From Phylloscopus collybita (Eukaryota; Chordata; Aves; Passeriformes; Phylloscopidae): DNA of 64,000 nucleotides. Positions 24,036-34,599 of the stretch are shown here, one piece after another (positions within the stretch are counted from its first letter, which is position 1; the number at the start of each line of letters is the position of its first letter). A program made the position numbers and the translations under genes. Location: NCBI GenBank assembly GCA_027886175.1, contig JAJNNQ010000078.1:868001-932000 (forward strand), written 5' to 3'. The notes under the pieces are model-generated. The model worked only from the letters and a program-made list of their open reading frames with translations. It was not told the DNA's origin and made no database searches.

Positions 24036-24479
24036 ATCTTAGAGCCTGAACGGGTGGGGGAGGGGGAGGGGGGAGGGGAGGGACCCCCAAATCATGGAAA
24101 TTCACTGAGAACCTCCCCAAAATTCCCAAATTCCATGGGAATCCCCCAAAACAGGACCCGGGAGCCCCCAGAATCCCTCAAATTTGGATTAAAAATTTGT
24201 TTTTCTGGAAATTCCTGGATTTTAAAGCCTTGAATTGAGATATAAAGTTGGTTTTCCAGGGAATTCTCAGTTTTTAGTTCCTCAAATTGAGAGAAAATTT
24301 TGATTTTCCAGTGAATTCTGGGGTTTAATTGGGATAAAAAAGTTGATTTTCCAGGACCAAAAAAAAAAAAACCAACGGCTTTTTATCCCAACTCGGGGCA
24401 TTAAAATCCAGGACTGGAAAAATCAACTTATCCCAATCTGGGGCATTAAAAATGGGAAATTCCTGGAAAATCAACTTTG

Positions 24480-25140
24480 TATCCCAGTTTGCCCTGGGAC
24501 AGGGCTGGGGATACCTGGACAGCGGTTGGGAACATCTGGGGACACTGGGGACAGGGGTTGGGGATGCCTGGGGACATCAAGGACAAGGTTGGGGACACCA
24601 GGACCAGGGACATCTGGGGACATTGGGGACCCGCCTGGGGACACCTGGGGACATCGGGGACAGGATTAGGGACACCAAGACTGGGGTTGGGGACGCCAGG
24701 ATGGGGTTGGGGATGCCTGGGGACATCAGGAACAGGGTTGGGGTCAGCTGGGGACCTCAGGAACAGATTTGAGGACAGCTGGGGACATCAAAACCCATGT
24801 TGGGGCACCTGGGGATGTCAAGGACAGGGCTGGGGACACCAGGACCAGGATTTGGGGACACCAGGGGACACCAGGACCAGGTTCGGGGACATCTAAGGAT
24901 GTTGGGAACTCAGCTGGGGACACCTGGGGACATTGGGGACAGGTTTGGGGACACCAGGACCAGGACTGGGGACACCTGGACAGGGGCCAGGGGCACTGAG
25001 GGATACTGGGGACAGGATTAGGGACACCAGGACAAGGTTGAGGACACCTGGACTGGAGTTGGGGACACTTGGGGACATTGGGGACAAGGCTGGGGACACC
25101 AGGACGGGTGTCACCAGGGTTGGGGACATCTGGGGACAGC
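24480..25140. repeat. Minisatellite of GGGGACA-type units
   Basis: About 650 bases of units like 'ttggggacaccaggaccagg' and 'tggggacatctggggacat', roughly 18-40 bases. Open frames across it are repeat artefacts. Frequent G-runs suggest possible G-quadruplexes on plus. Confidence 0.85.
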
Positions 25141-25284
25141 AGGGTGATTTATTAAAATATGAATATCAATCTAATATTGATTCCCAACTGTGATGGACAA
25201 GGGACTCTCCAACAGTTCAGTTAGAAAATGTATGACAGCCGGGTGGGGCAGCTCCCCAATGCCCACGGCAAAGATCACAGGTAA

Positions 25285-25475
25285 TTACCAGAAGTCCCAC
25301 TGTCCCAGGTCACTCTCCTCAATTCCCTGCTGTTTGCACTTTTTGGGCCCAAAGCAGCAGCGGTGCCCTTGGTTCTGGAGCTGCAGAAGGAATTGTTTTA
25401 TCTGAGTGAGCTCTGAGGAGAACTTGCTCACACTTTGTCTGAAATTCAGTCCCACACCAGTGCAGTGCAGAATCT
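25285..25475 (+). repeat. Dispersed repeat pair, copy 1
   Basis: 'agtcccactgtcccaggtcactctcctcaa...' matches 29704-29885 over about 180 bases in the same orientation. It flanks the block containing gene C on both sides. No coding capacity is recognised. Confidence 0.75.
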
Positions 25476-25559
25476 GGAAAATGTAAAACCTAACTTGAAG
25501 GCATCAATTCCTTCCTTTAGAGGCTTGACAAGGCCCTTACCTTGTTGAGTCTCTCTTCT

Positions 25560-26065
25560 GAATATCTACTAATAATAGGTATTTAATAACAAATAAGTAA
25601 TTAATAATAGGTATTTAATAACAGATGAGTAACTAATAATCGGTATTTAATAACAGGTAGATAACCAATAATAGACGCCAATGTAAGAGACCATCACGAC
25701 CCCTGCTTGTGTTAGCAGATCGTGACAGTATTTAATGACAGGTAAGGAACAACAGTAAATAATAACAATAATAAATATCTAACAACAGTAAATAATTAAT
25801 AATAGTAATAATAGTAATAATAATTAATAATTAATAATAGTAAACAACTAACAACAGTAAATATCCAACGGCAGTTAAATATCTAATAGTAAAGAAATAC
25901 CTAACAATAAATAAATACCTAATAGCAGTAAATATCTAACACTAAATATCTTGTAAAAGATAAATATCCGGCAATAGCAAATAAATATTCTTATAAAATG
26001 TTAATAAACAACAACAATAAACAATAATAATAATCAACAATAATAAACATCTAACAGCAGTAATG
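25560..26065. repeat. AT-rich TAATAA/TAACAA simple repeat
   Basis: About 500 bases of degenerate 'taataatagtaa' and 'tatctaacaacagtaaa' units. Around 25681-25731 sits an island that looks like the two ends of LTR-B fused (see findings). No gene. Confidence 0.8.
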
Positions 26066-26518
26066 TTTTGCACAGTTGGCTATCATGCAAAGAAGAATGA
26101 TGATTATCATGAGCAGTTCTTTAGGCACAGAGGAGGAATCATTCCAAGCGTGTTTTCATCTGCATCTGCAGTGCGGGTGTGTCCAGCCCTATGGGTCTGG
26201 GTAGCAAATGTAATTCTGGAGCTTCTGCAAGGTGGAACCTAAAGCCATCAGATATCTCTGCAAATCAAGCTTCCCCACTGTCAGGTGATTGAAGTGACAG
26301 GGTCTCCATGGTTTGCATCATGATGCCCATTTTATTGAACACACTGCTGATTTATATATCTTTCAAGAATGAGTTAAAAAAACCTACTTGCTTAAGCAAT
26401 AACAACCATAACAACAATATCTATGTTTCTTGATAACATTGCTTAACTATGGCCTAGCAGAGACTTGCACAGACCTCTACATTCCTGCATACCAAGCACA
26501 CTCTTATCTCTTCCTCCT

Positions 26519-27750
26519 TCAGAGTCCTGCCTCATCTTGCCAGAGCTTGTGCCCCTCTAGCACATCTGCTTCTGTAATGAATTCAGCAGTACTTTGAGTC
26601 CTGCTTCTTACATGTTTTCCCACAGCCCTCCATGTGCATTTCCCCTGGAACATCTGGGATCTGATATGGCTGCCATACAGTATTTCATAGGGACTGAGGT
26701 TATCCCTCTGCCCTGGCTGTGTGCAGATTCTCAGCAAAGCCACGGGCAAGGCCTGAACCCGTGTCATGAATGTTTCCTGACAACTTCTGCTGATTTGTGT
26801 TCTGAGAGTCCCATTCATACGTTCAACTTCACCACTTGCCTGGGGTCTATCAGGTGTATGCAGATCCCAAGGAATTCCCAAAATCCTCCTCATTTCCTTA
26901 ACCACTGCTGCAGCAAAGTGTGGTCCCTGTCTGGTGACATCCCAAGGGAACCCTGAACCCCGGAATTCTGTGACAGAGCAAAACTTTCACCACTTCCTTG
27001 GCTGTGTTAGTGCAACAGGGGTGAGCTTCCAGCCACCCACTGAAGGTGACACCAATACCAGTGTGTACTGGTGTCGTTCCTTGTGTAGGAATTCCACCAA
27101 ATCTCTTTGCCAAGGATCTCCAGGAAGATCCCCTGCCTTTGGCACTCCTAACACAGCTCCTTTCTTCGGGTCAGGGTTGTTCTTAGAGCAGATTTCACAT
27201 TTGCTCACCACTGACTGGGCAGTGTCAGTCCTTCCCTTTCCTATTGCTGCCTTTTTTAGATGTTTCAGAAGATTTTCAACGCTGAAATGTGTGTTTTCAT
27301 GTTCTCTCTGAGCTAGCTCCCGAAGGATCAGGGGTGGCACTACAACCTGAGTCACTGCTATAACAGCCCAGCCACTTTCTATCATCTGAGCCTTAGGGAA
27401 CTTAATTAGGTTGTGGTCTACTTGGTCATATTTTGGGGTGAACACCGACAAATCAATCTCTTTTTGTGGAATTACTGTGAGAATACCTTTTCCTGCAACC
27501 CCTCTTGCTGCTTCATCAGCAAAGCACTTTCCCAGTTCCAGAGTGGTTTTCCCTTTTTGGTGACCTCTACAATGTATGGGAGCGACTTCTGCGGGCTTTT
27601 CAATGCTCTCCAAGAGAGCGAGTATTTGTTCAGCGCGTTTGATTTGATTGCCTGGAGCCTTCAGAAGTCCTCTCTCCTTCCAGGTGGCTCTGTGGGCGTG
27701 GACAGCACCAAATGCATATTTAGAGTCAGCCCATGTATTTACCTGCTGTT
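26519..27750 (-). pseudogene. Class I ERV pol fragment: RNase H and integrase
   Basis: Minus-strand translation shows the end of RNase H (TWADSKYAFGAVHAH, IHCRGHQKG, FADEAARG at about 27740-27480). The integrase zinc domain follows (HENTHFSVENLLKHLKK with SKCEICSKN), then an Asp in PWQRDLVEF and, in the next frame, the C-terminal core block (SGEVERMNG, SPYEILYG at about 26840-26650). It is split into at least two frames around 26.9 kb, with part of the core missing. No LTR, gag or env is attached. It ends close to the promoter of gene C. Confidence 0.8.
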
Positions 27751-27943
27751 CTTGGCTTGCTCGGGGCAGCGCTGATCTCATCAATCTCATCCTCCTCCTC
27801 CTCGCAGCCCCTCGGGCAGGAGCTGTCCGGCTCTGCTGACTCTGCTGCAATCCCAGCTCTGCTCCCAGCAATCCCAATCCCAGGGAGCGCCGAGCCAGCC
27901 TGACCCGGCCGGGGGAGCCGGGCTGTGTCCCTGCGGGCCTTGG

Positions 27944-27982
27944 TGACGTCATGGCCCCGGCGTTCGGGGTTGCCATGGAAAC
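27944..27982 (+). promoter_or_regulatory. CRE and RFX X-box motifs
   Basis: A perfect CRE (TGACGTCA, 27944-27951) is followed 17 bases later by GTTGCCATGGAAAC (27969-27982), a near-palindromic X-box of the RFX type. The pair sits in GC-rich DNA at the 5' end of gene C. CREB/ATF-RFX pairs are known from MHC and testis/cilium-type promoters; which applies here is not determinable. Confidence 0.55.
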
Positions 27983-28132
27983 TGAGGGGGCTGGGAATGC
28001 CCGCTCCCCCCGTGGGAGGGCAGAGAGCTCTGCCCCGGCTGCTGCTCGGGGCGGTGCCGAGCCTCACACGCTGCCTGTGCCCCGTGCCTGTGCCCTGTGC
28101 CCTGTGCCTGTGCCTGTGCCTGTGCCCTGTGC

Positions 28133-28183
<51 letters not shown>

Positions 28184-28721
28184 TGTGCCTGTGCCTGTGC
28201 CCTGTGCCCTGTGCCTGTGCCCTGTGCTCTGTGGCTGTGCCCTGTGCTCTGTGCCTGTGCCCTGTGCCCTGTGGCTGTGCCCTGTGCCCTGTGCTCTGTG
28301 CTCTGTGCCCTGTGCCCTGTGCCCTGTGCTCTGTGCCTGTGCCCTGTGCCCTGTGCCTGTGCCTGTGCCCTGTGCCTGTGCTCTGTGCTCTGTGCTCTGG
28401 GAACTGCGCGCTCAGCTCTGGTACATGGAGGTCACCCAGAAGGGGACAGAGGTGGTGTCCCCCGATGACCTCAAGGACTTGGAGGCCAAGGTGGCCAAGT
28501 CTGAGGAACTGTGGGAGGCCAGCGCCCGCCTGACCAGGGATCACCTGCTGGTGGCACTTGGGGAAATCGACTTCCTCCTCTCGAGTCCCTATGGTGGCTC
28601 CGGTGGCCCTGGTGGCCCCCGTGGCTGCGTGGTGGCCAAACTGTGCCAAAGAGCCAAAGAGGACATCCCAAGGCTGCTGGAGATCAGTGATGTCACCGAT
28701 GTGACATCATCAGGGCAGTGA
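27951..28721 (+). CDS. Gene C: partial paralog of gene B with repeat-filled 5' part
   Basis: A single plus-strand frame of 256 codons. The last ~100 residues (from about 28410) resemble the C-terminus of gene B: WEASARLTRDHLLVALGEI, FLLSSP, and CQRAKEDIPRLL. The middle ~110 residues are encoded by a TGTGCC(C) repeat and read as Cys-Ala-Leu-Pro-Val runs that I doubt are real protein. The start is uncertain: ATG at 27951 overlaps the CRE, and ATG at 27975 (METE...) recalls gene A's first exon. An AG at 28414-28415 could be an acceptor for a phase-0 exon like that of gene B. It may be an expressed short paralog or a truncated pseudogene. Confidence 0.45.
28075..28400. repeat. TGTGCC / TGTGCCC variable tandem repeat
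   Basis: About 325 bases of hexamer 'tgtgcc' and heptamer 'tgtgccc' units with 'tgtgctc' and 'tgtggc' variants. It lacks stops in all plus frames, so three overlapping frames stay open through it. Confidence 0.95.
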
Positions 28722-29690
28722 CATCATCAGGAACATCGCTGGTGCCACTTGTCCCCTCACCCCGCAGTGTTTGAGACAGTTTATGTGTGCACCGACAGAA
28801 ATGGCAGCGTGATAAATTGATTTTGTATCCTTGGCCTTAGCAAAATACTGAAATGGAGACTGCACAATGCTAAAATGCTTTTGTAATGTAACAATTTTAA
28901 TTTTTATATTATAACTGACTGAGAGAATGGTGTAAAACAATTCTGTCGTTTCCCACACCTGCAGGCTGGTGATAACAGTGACAGAAACCAAAGAAAGAGA
29001 AACAGAAGCCGGAGAAGAATTTATTGATTTACCAGAGAATGTGGAACAACAGGGTGGGACCAGGAGAAGAAATAAAATACATGGACCTGCAGCACAGGAT
29101 GTCCTGCAGACAAGTCAGAGGATAAAACCAAATGAGAGTTCCTGGAACATCCAAAGCTCCCAGGAATGTTTGAATGATGTCCGAACTCACGGATGTGTGT
29201 GTGCCCCAGCAATGGAGCCGTGCACAGAGAACATTGTTCGAAAACACCCCAGCGCTGGATATTGTCCTTTTTTCATCCCTGATTAAACTTGTAACAATTT
29301 CAAAGAGTGAGCTTTGTTTTTCACACCCAGCTGTGATTTGGGGGGCCGGGGGGGTCCCGGGCAGCCCCCGCCACCCCTGATCACGGCCCCGCTGCTGAGC
29401 ACTGACCCCGCCCCGGGGGGCACCGGGACCCCCCAAAATCCGCACCCGCAGCCCCTGCAGTGGAGCTGGGGCCTGGAGAGGCTCCTGGAACAGAGGCTGG
29501 ACAGAGTGAAATGAACAAATCAGGGATTTATGGAAAGGGTTCAAAGGATTCACCCGGGGCAGCACAAGAGCCCAGACAGGGGCACACCCAGGATGGGCCT
29601 GAAATGGACCCAAGATGGATCCTGGTCATGACTTTCACTCTTTTAGAAGTTTTGGTTCATTTCCATACCGGGGTTAATTGTCCAATTACA
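28722..29690. other. Region 3' of gene C, unassigned
   Basis: 28770-28790 resembles the 3' region of gene B. 28,970-29,330 has LTR-like composition with an ATTAAA near 29282, but no matching copy here. No convincing coding region. Confidence 0.35.
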
Positions 29691-29703
29691 CCTCAGGTGA
29701 TGA

Positions 29704-29885
29704 AGTCCCACTGTCCCAGGTCACTCTCCTCAATTCCCTGCTGTTTGCACTTTTTGGGCCCAAAGCTGCAGCAGTGCCCTTGGTTCTGGGGCTGGACAGG
29801 GAATTGTTTTGTCTGAGTGAGCTCTGAGGAGAACCTGCTCACACTTTGAAATTCAGAGTCCCACACCAGTGCAGCTGTAGGACTA
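29704..29885 (+). repeat. Dispersed repeat pair, copy 2
   Basis: It matches 25285-25475 in the same orientation, including 'tttgcactttttgggcccaaagc'. Together the copies bracket the gene C block. Confidence 0.75.
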
Positions 29886-29949
29886 AAACCCCAAACTGAG
29901 CCCAAGCAGGATCTCTCCCTCATGAGCCCTTGAGGTGCCCTTTGACGGT

Positions 29950-31162
29950 GAAACTCAGCATGGAAAAACTGCTACACAGTGTTCCTGTTGGAGGCTGGGA
30001 TGGAGGTGAATTGGGCCTCAGTCTCCCCCAGCTGATGCATTCCCAGTTTCAGACATGAAGCCCAAGGCAGCGTGTCCTGCTCTGACAGACACCGCTGCCC
30101 TCCTCGCCTTCCTCTGGGCACTTCAGAAGGAGCGAGTCTGTCCCAGCCGTGCCCTGCAGGCTGACCCTGCTCTGCCTTCAGAGGAGCAGCCTGGGCAGGA
30201 AAGCTCTGCTGGGCCCCCAGAGCTCCGGCCACAGCTCCCGGCAGAGGGGAAAGCCCTGGAGAGCTGCCAGAGGTGCCGGGCGTGTTGGCACTGACCTCTC
30301 CTGCAGCGGCCCTGCCGAGTCCTTTATGAACCGTCCCGAAAGCCCTGGAGACAGAAGAGCAGAGAAGAAAGAAGCGGCGCTTTAGACGGGCTCGGCACAG
30401 GGCAGGGACTCGGCTCCCTTGGGCTGAACTCCGGCATTTCTCGGGAACCTCGGCTGAGGAGCGGCCCCGGCGCTGGGCCCGGCCCGGGCAGGAGGCCCAG
30501 GAACCGCTGCTGCCCGGAACCGCCGGGAGCTCGAGGGGAGCGGGACCTGAAGGCGCTGGGAGCTGGGGGTGAGGCCGGGATGGAGCAGGGACCCCCCTGC
30601 AACCCCGGCAGGAGCCCAGGCAGGAGCAGGGGATGCTGAAGAGAGGCCCCGAGCCCGTGGGGAGTCCCTGCAGAGCCGTGGAAGTGGCTCCTGGTGGACC
30701 CTGTGAGCCCATGGGGATCCCCGCTGGAGCCGCCTGTTCCTGAGGGACCGTGTCCCGTGAGAGGGGCCCCGGGCTGGAGCAGGACAAGGATTCCTGTCTG
30801 CCAGGGGGAAGCAGTGACATGACCTGGCTGTGACCCCCATCCCCTGTGCCTCGGGGTGGGGAGGGGGACGGAATGGAGGATAAAGGGAAGCCGAGGAAGC
30901 GGGGAGAGGTGGAGGGAAGATGTTTTCGTGGGAATTCTTTTCCTTCTCCTTCTCTTGCTCTGATTTGTTTGACAATAAATTCAGTTGATGTCCCTGAGTC
31001 AAGTGTGTTGTGCCCGTGACCAGTGACTGAACTCTCCCCACCCTTATCCAGACCCTCGAGCCTTTCCTTATATGTTCTGTTCCCTGCCCAGGGTGAGGAG
31101 GGCAGTGACAGGTTTTGGCCTCTCTTCAGCATCCCCTGCTCCTGCCTGGGCTCCTGCTGGTT
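29950..31162. other. GC-rich block with inverted repeat and first-exon-like piece
   Basis: 30417-30475 on plus closely matches the first-exon region of zinc-finger gene 3 (59690-59760, minus) but lacks the GT donor. A perfect 41-bp inverted repeat pairs 30608-30648 with 31117-31157. AATAAA lies near 30972 on plus. A long minus frame (31177-29972, 401 codons) is Pro/Ser/Gly-rich with no domain; I think it is fortuitous. Confidence 0.45.
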
Positions 31163-31468
31163 ACCATTGTCATGCACCTGCTCAATGTCGTGCCCGTGTC
31201 ACAGTGGCGCAGGAGAGATTTCCTGCCGCGACTGGTGGATATCATCGGTACCCTGGGCTTCTGTGTGCGAGCCAAAAGCCTCAACCACTTCATTGTGGGT
31301 AACCAGAGGCTCCCTCGGGACATCCGTTTGCCCCGAGATGTTCAAATGGGTGAGACCTGCAATCTCCTCCAGCACCTGGCGCAGCAATCGGCCGCCCACA
31401 GGCAGGCGATGAGTGAGTACCAGGCTCTGCGACAGTGGTTCCAAAGAATCCTTCTGGCTGAACACTGA
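31163..31468 (+). pseudogene. Duplicated 3' end of ITPRIPL1-like gene
   Basis: 101 codons matching the C-terminus of the gene at 34600-36279, from TIVMHLLNVV to the stop, with only two residue differences (Gly for Asp in DIIxTLG, Gln for Arg in GNxRL). The rest of the gene is absent, replaced upstream by the inverted-repeat block. The downstream flank is duplicated too. As it lacks the catalytic-fold half it should not be functional. Confidence 0.85.
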
Positions 31469-34115
31469 ATCAGTGAAGGCCAGGAGTCACGGCCAGGAGC
31501 ACAGAGCTGTGCTTGGGCTGCTCCCATCTGGCAGCAGAGATCCACCTCCCACTACAAATTCGGTGCTTGAAGGAGAAGAGGATGCGTGCAAAGGCTCCAG
31601 CCAAGGTCCCACAGCCTCTCCTGACACCTCAGCCGGTGGAGGGTCATGGGAGGATTTATTCTACCTCCTTGTATCATTTCATTCTCCAAAAGAAGGCACC
31701 CAGATCTGCATAAGGCCCTGCTCATGGATGAACTTGGCAGCTCCTGAAAAAGCACATGAAGAGAGCACACGCCACACATGCAGGGCCAAACGCCATGTGC
31801 AACATGCAGTTGTTCCTGGCCTTTGAGAAGGGACAAATATTGGATAATGAAAGAAGCAGGAATGTGGGACAGAAGAAAGAAACCAAGGACCAAGAGGATA
31901 AATCAGCGCTGCTTGCACAGGACCAGTCAATGGATGGATTCTCTCCTTGTCTCTAGAACAGACACCTTTAGGACAGCATTGGACCAGCTGTGTTGGAGCT
32001 GACTTGAAATTTTGTACATATAAGCATCTAGGTTTTTATTTCATAGATATATATGTCTTGTATATAGAAATTATATACTGTAGGCTTTATTAATTATCGT
32101 ATAGAATAGTAAAATTCAATAAAACAATAAACGAATATAAAAACTAACAAGAGACAAAATATGTCATTATTATATAATGATTAAAAGCAATTCTAATGAG
32201 TTGAAATAAGTTGATGTTTAAATAATAAGAACAGTAGAGCACATATTTGGCGTCACTATCTGTTGTGACCCATATTAATACCCTCTACTTTGCACCTTGA
32301 TGAGTGGCAAGCCAGAAACTGCTTTGCGCTTGCCTCAATAAAATGCAATATTGCAGAATCTGGAGCCTGCAAGACTTGATGGATCTCAGCCAGACCTTTA
32401 GTATTGGTGAATCTCACACACTGTGAATGGGGGCCTGTGAACTGTCTCCTTGAACTCACGCAATCTCACAGTGCTGCCTCGGCTCTAAACACAAATGAAA
32501 CCCAGGCACTTAAGGGACTTAAGGAATGTGTGGATGTGGCACTTGGGGATACGGTTTTGAGCTGGACTTGTCAGTGTCAGCTTTGTGCCCTCTGACTTGA
32601 TGGCTGGATGAATGTGGGGCAGGACACAGCCCAGGTGCTGGCAGCTGTCAGCTGACTCAAGCCATACACATGAGCCTTCCACCTTGGCTAGCACGGGTGC
32701 TGGCAGCTGAGCCACTGGCAACATGCCACCTGACCCTACTGCAGAGCAATTTTAGGGTGAAGCTGGGGTGAGGGAGGGCGGTGGGCAACTCTCCCAGCCC
32801 CTGAGCACAAGGTGAGAAAAGAGAAACACTGTTACCCATCCAGCCCTTGAAGTGACACATCCTGACAAAGGAAAGAGAGGGGCAAAGGAACAATTTTGCG
32901 ATTGATCTACACAGCACTGGGAGGGGACCATTCAAATCCAGGTCTCCAGCATTGAAAATGCCACAGCTTTTCCTGGTGCTAAAACCTCCAAACAAAACAC
33001 AAACAGTAACCCCAAACCCAAGCAGTAATGTTTGAATTTTCTGTGATTGATGGCTGAGAGAAGCTGCTGGGCACTGCTGATGGTCTCTTGTCTGCACACT
33101 CCTTGTCTTTGCTCATCTCAGGGCTCCACAAAGCCACCTGAGGGTTTCTTCCTGCTCTTGCCTGTGCTGAGACAAAAGAGCCTTGGGGTGCCCAGTGCTG
33201 GAAGCAGCAGAACTGGTGAAAGTCACCACACGCTAACGCAGCCTTCCCCTCCAAGGCTCCAAAAGTGCAAGGGCAGAAAGCTGTAGCCTGAGCTGGATTT
33301 GGCCAGAGGTCCCCTCTTCACTGTCACGCCTTGCAGGTTAGCAAAATCCCCACGGACAGTGCTGGGGACATTCCAGCACTGACTTTCACTCCAAACCTTT
33401 CCATTTCCTACAAGAAATATTCTGATTTTTCCTTCTGCTTGGAATGGGATGGATTCCCTTGGCTGACGGATTTGGCACAAAGCTTCTCCTCACACGGAAA
33501 CACTTCCGGGCAACCTGAAACTCTTGTGCCCAACTGACAACCCCTTTTGTCCCACTGGATCATGGAAGCACAGTGCAAAAGGCAGCACCTTTCTCTCCTC
33601 TGCAAGGAGCTGGCTTCACAGCCCAACCTCCTGATACCATGCAGGTGGTCCCAGAGGGGAGGTTGTAGCTTGGTGGGGGTCATTCTATTAGCCAGAGGAA
33701 CAAACAACATGACCAGAGGTAAATTATCTCAGGTTGCACCATATGAGCTTTTGATGGGATCTCGAGGAAATATTCCGGCAACAAAAAAGATATCAAGCTT
33801 TGGAACAGGCTGCCTGGGGAAAAGTCTGAGTCACCACCCTCAGAAAGGATGAAAAGTCATGTGCATGTGGCCTTTGAGTACCTGGCTGATTGTTGCAGTA
33901 GGCAGTGTTTAGTTTTGCCCTTGGGCTGTGTGATCTTCAGGGACTTTTTCCACCTCGCTGACTCCAAGATTGAAGCGCAGCTCAAGCAGTGAGGAATCAA
34001 AACTTCCACTCAATGGTCCTTAAGGGCGCCTTCCAACAGGAGATTGCCAGTGGAGGGCAGATGAAAAGAAATGCAAAAGAAAGAAGAGTGGGAATTCTTT
34101 GAAGAAGATTCACTC
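31469..34115 (+). repeat. Segmental duplication arm 1 (downstream flank)
   Basis: 31469-32135 matches 36280-36955 and 32870-34115 matches 36965-38232. About 730 bases at 32137-32870 are present only in this arm. A CR1-like scrap ('ggtccttaagggcgccttccaac', near 34015) is also in arm 2. 33720-33780 could be a worn integrase-end sequence (YELLMGSRG). No intact gene. Confidence 0.75.
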
Positions 34116-34224
34116 AAAGACAGCCTTGGGCACTCCACCAGGGCTGCTCTGAGTGGCTGAGGCAGGGTGGGGACAAAGGGTGGGGTTGGCCGGGTTGTGA
34201 TGTGCTGTGACAGCTGTGACATCA

Positions 34225-34301
34225 CGGGGGACATGTCACAAAGGGGGCAGCTCTAAAAGGCCCCCGCAGGTAACGCTGGCCCAGGATTTCTTCGGCAAGC
34301 G
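34225..34301 (+). promoter_or_regulatory. Promoter and non-coding first exon of ITPRIPL1-like gene
   Basis: A TATA-like 'gctctaaaaggcc' near 34250 precedes a short exon ending in the strong donor GCG|GTGAGT (GT at 34302). The acceptor CCTCCTGCAG at 34587-34596 lies four bases before the ATG. The exon model is inferred from these sites. Confidence 0.55.
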
Positions 34302-34599
34302 GTGAGTGCGCCCGTGCTGGGGAGGCTGGGCTGGGGACAAGGGCCGGGGCAGAAACGCTGCACCCAGGGCTGGGTGCTCCCCCTGCGTGCAGGGACAGCC
34401 CCCCATGGGAGAGCCTTGGGCAGTCCACAGTGCTGCTGCTGCTGCTGGGGCAGCAGGACAGGCCTTGCTGCCTGCCAGCTCTCTGGGGCCCTGCCCTCCC
34501 TGCCCCTACATCCCTGAGCATCCTGCCCTCCCTCCAGCAAGCAGTAGTTCCCTCCCTCACAGCCCCGCTCAAGGCCTTCTCTGCATCCTCCTGCAGACC

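Noticed and set aside
24480..25140. Possible CRISPR-like array
   Set aside because: Units are degenerate and spacers are not distinct; it is a eukaryotic minisatellite.
28097..28468. Separate plus frame of Cys-Ala/Pro-Val repeats
   Set aside because: Same repeat in another frame; no start context and no conserved end.
29972..31177. 401-codon minus-strand open frame
   Set aside because: Pro/Ser/Gly/Ala-rich with no domain, crosses an inverted repeat and a first-exon-like piece, and sits in GC-rich DNA where long chance frames are common.
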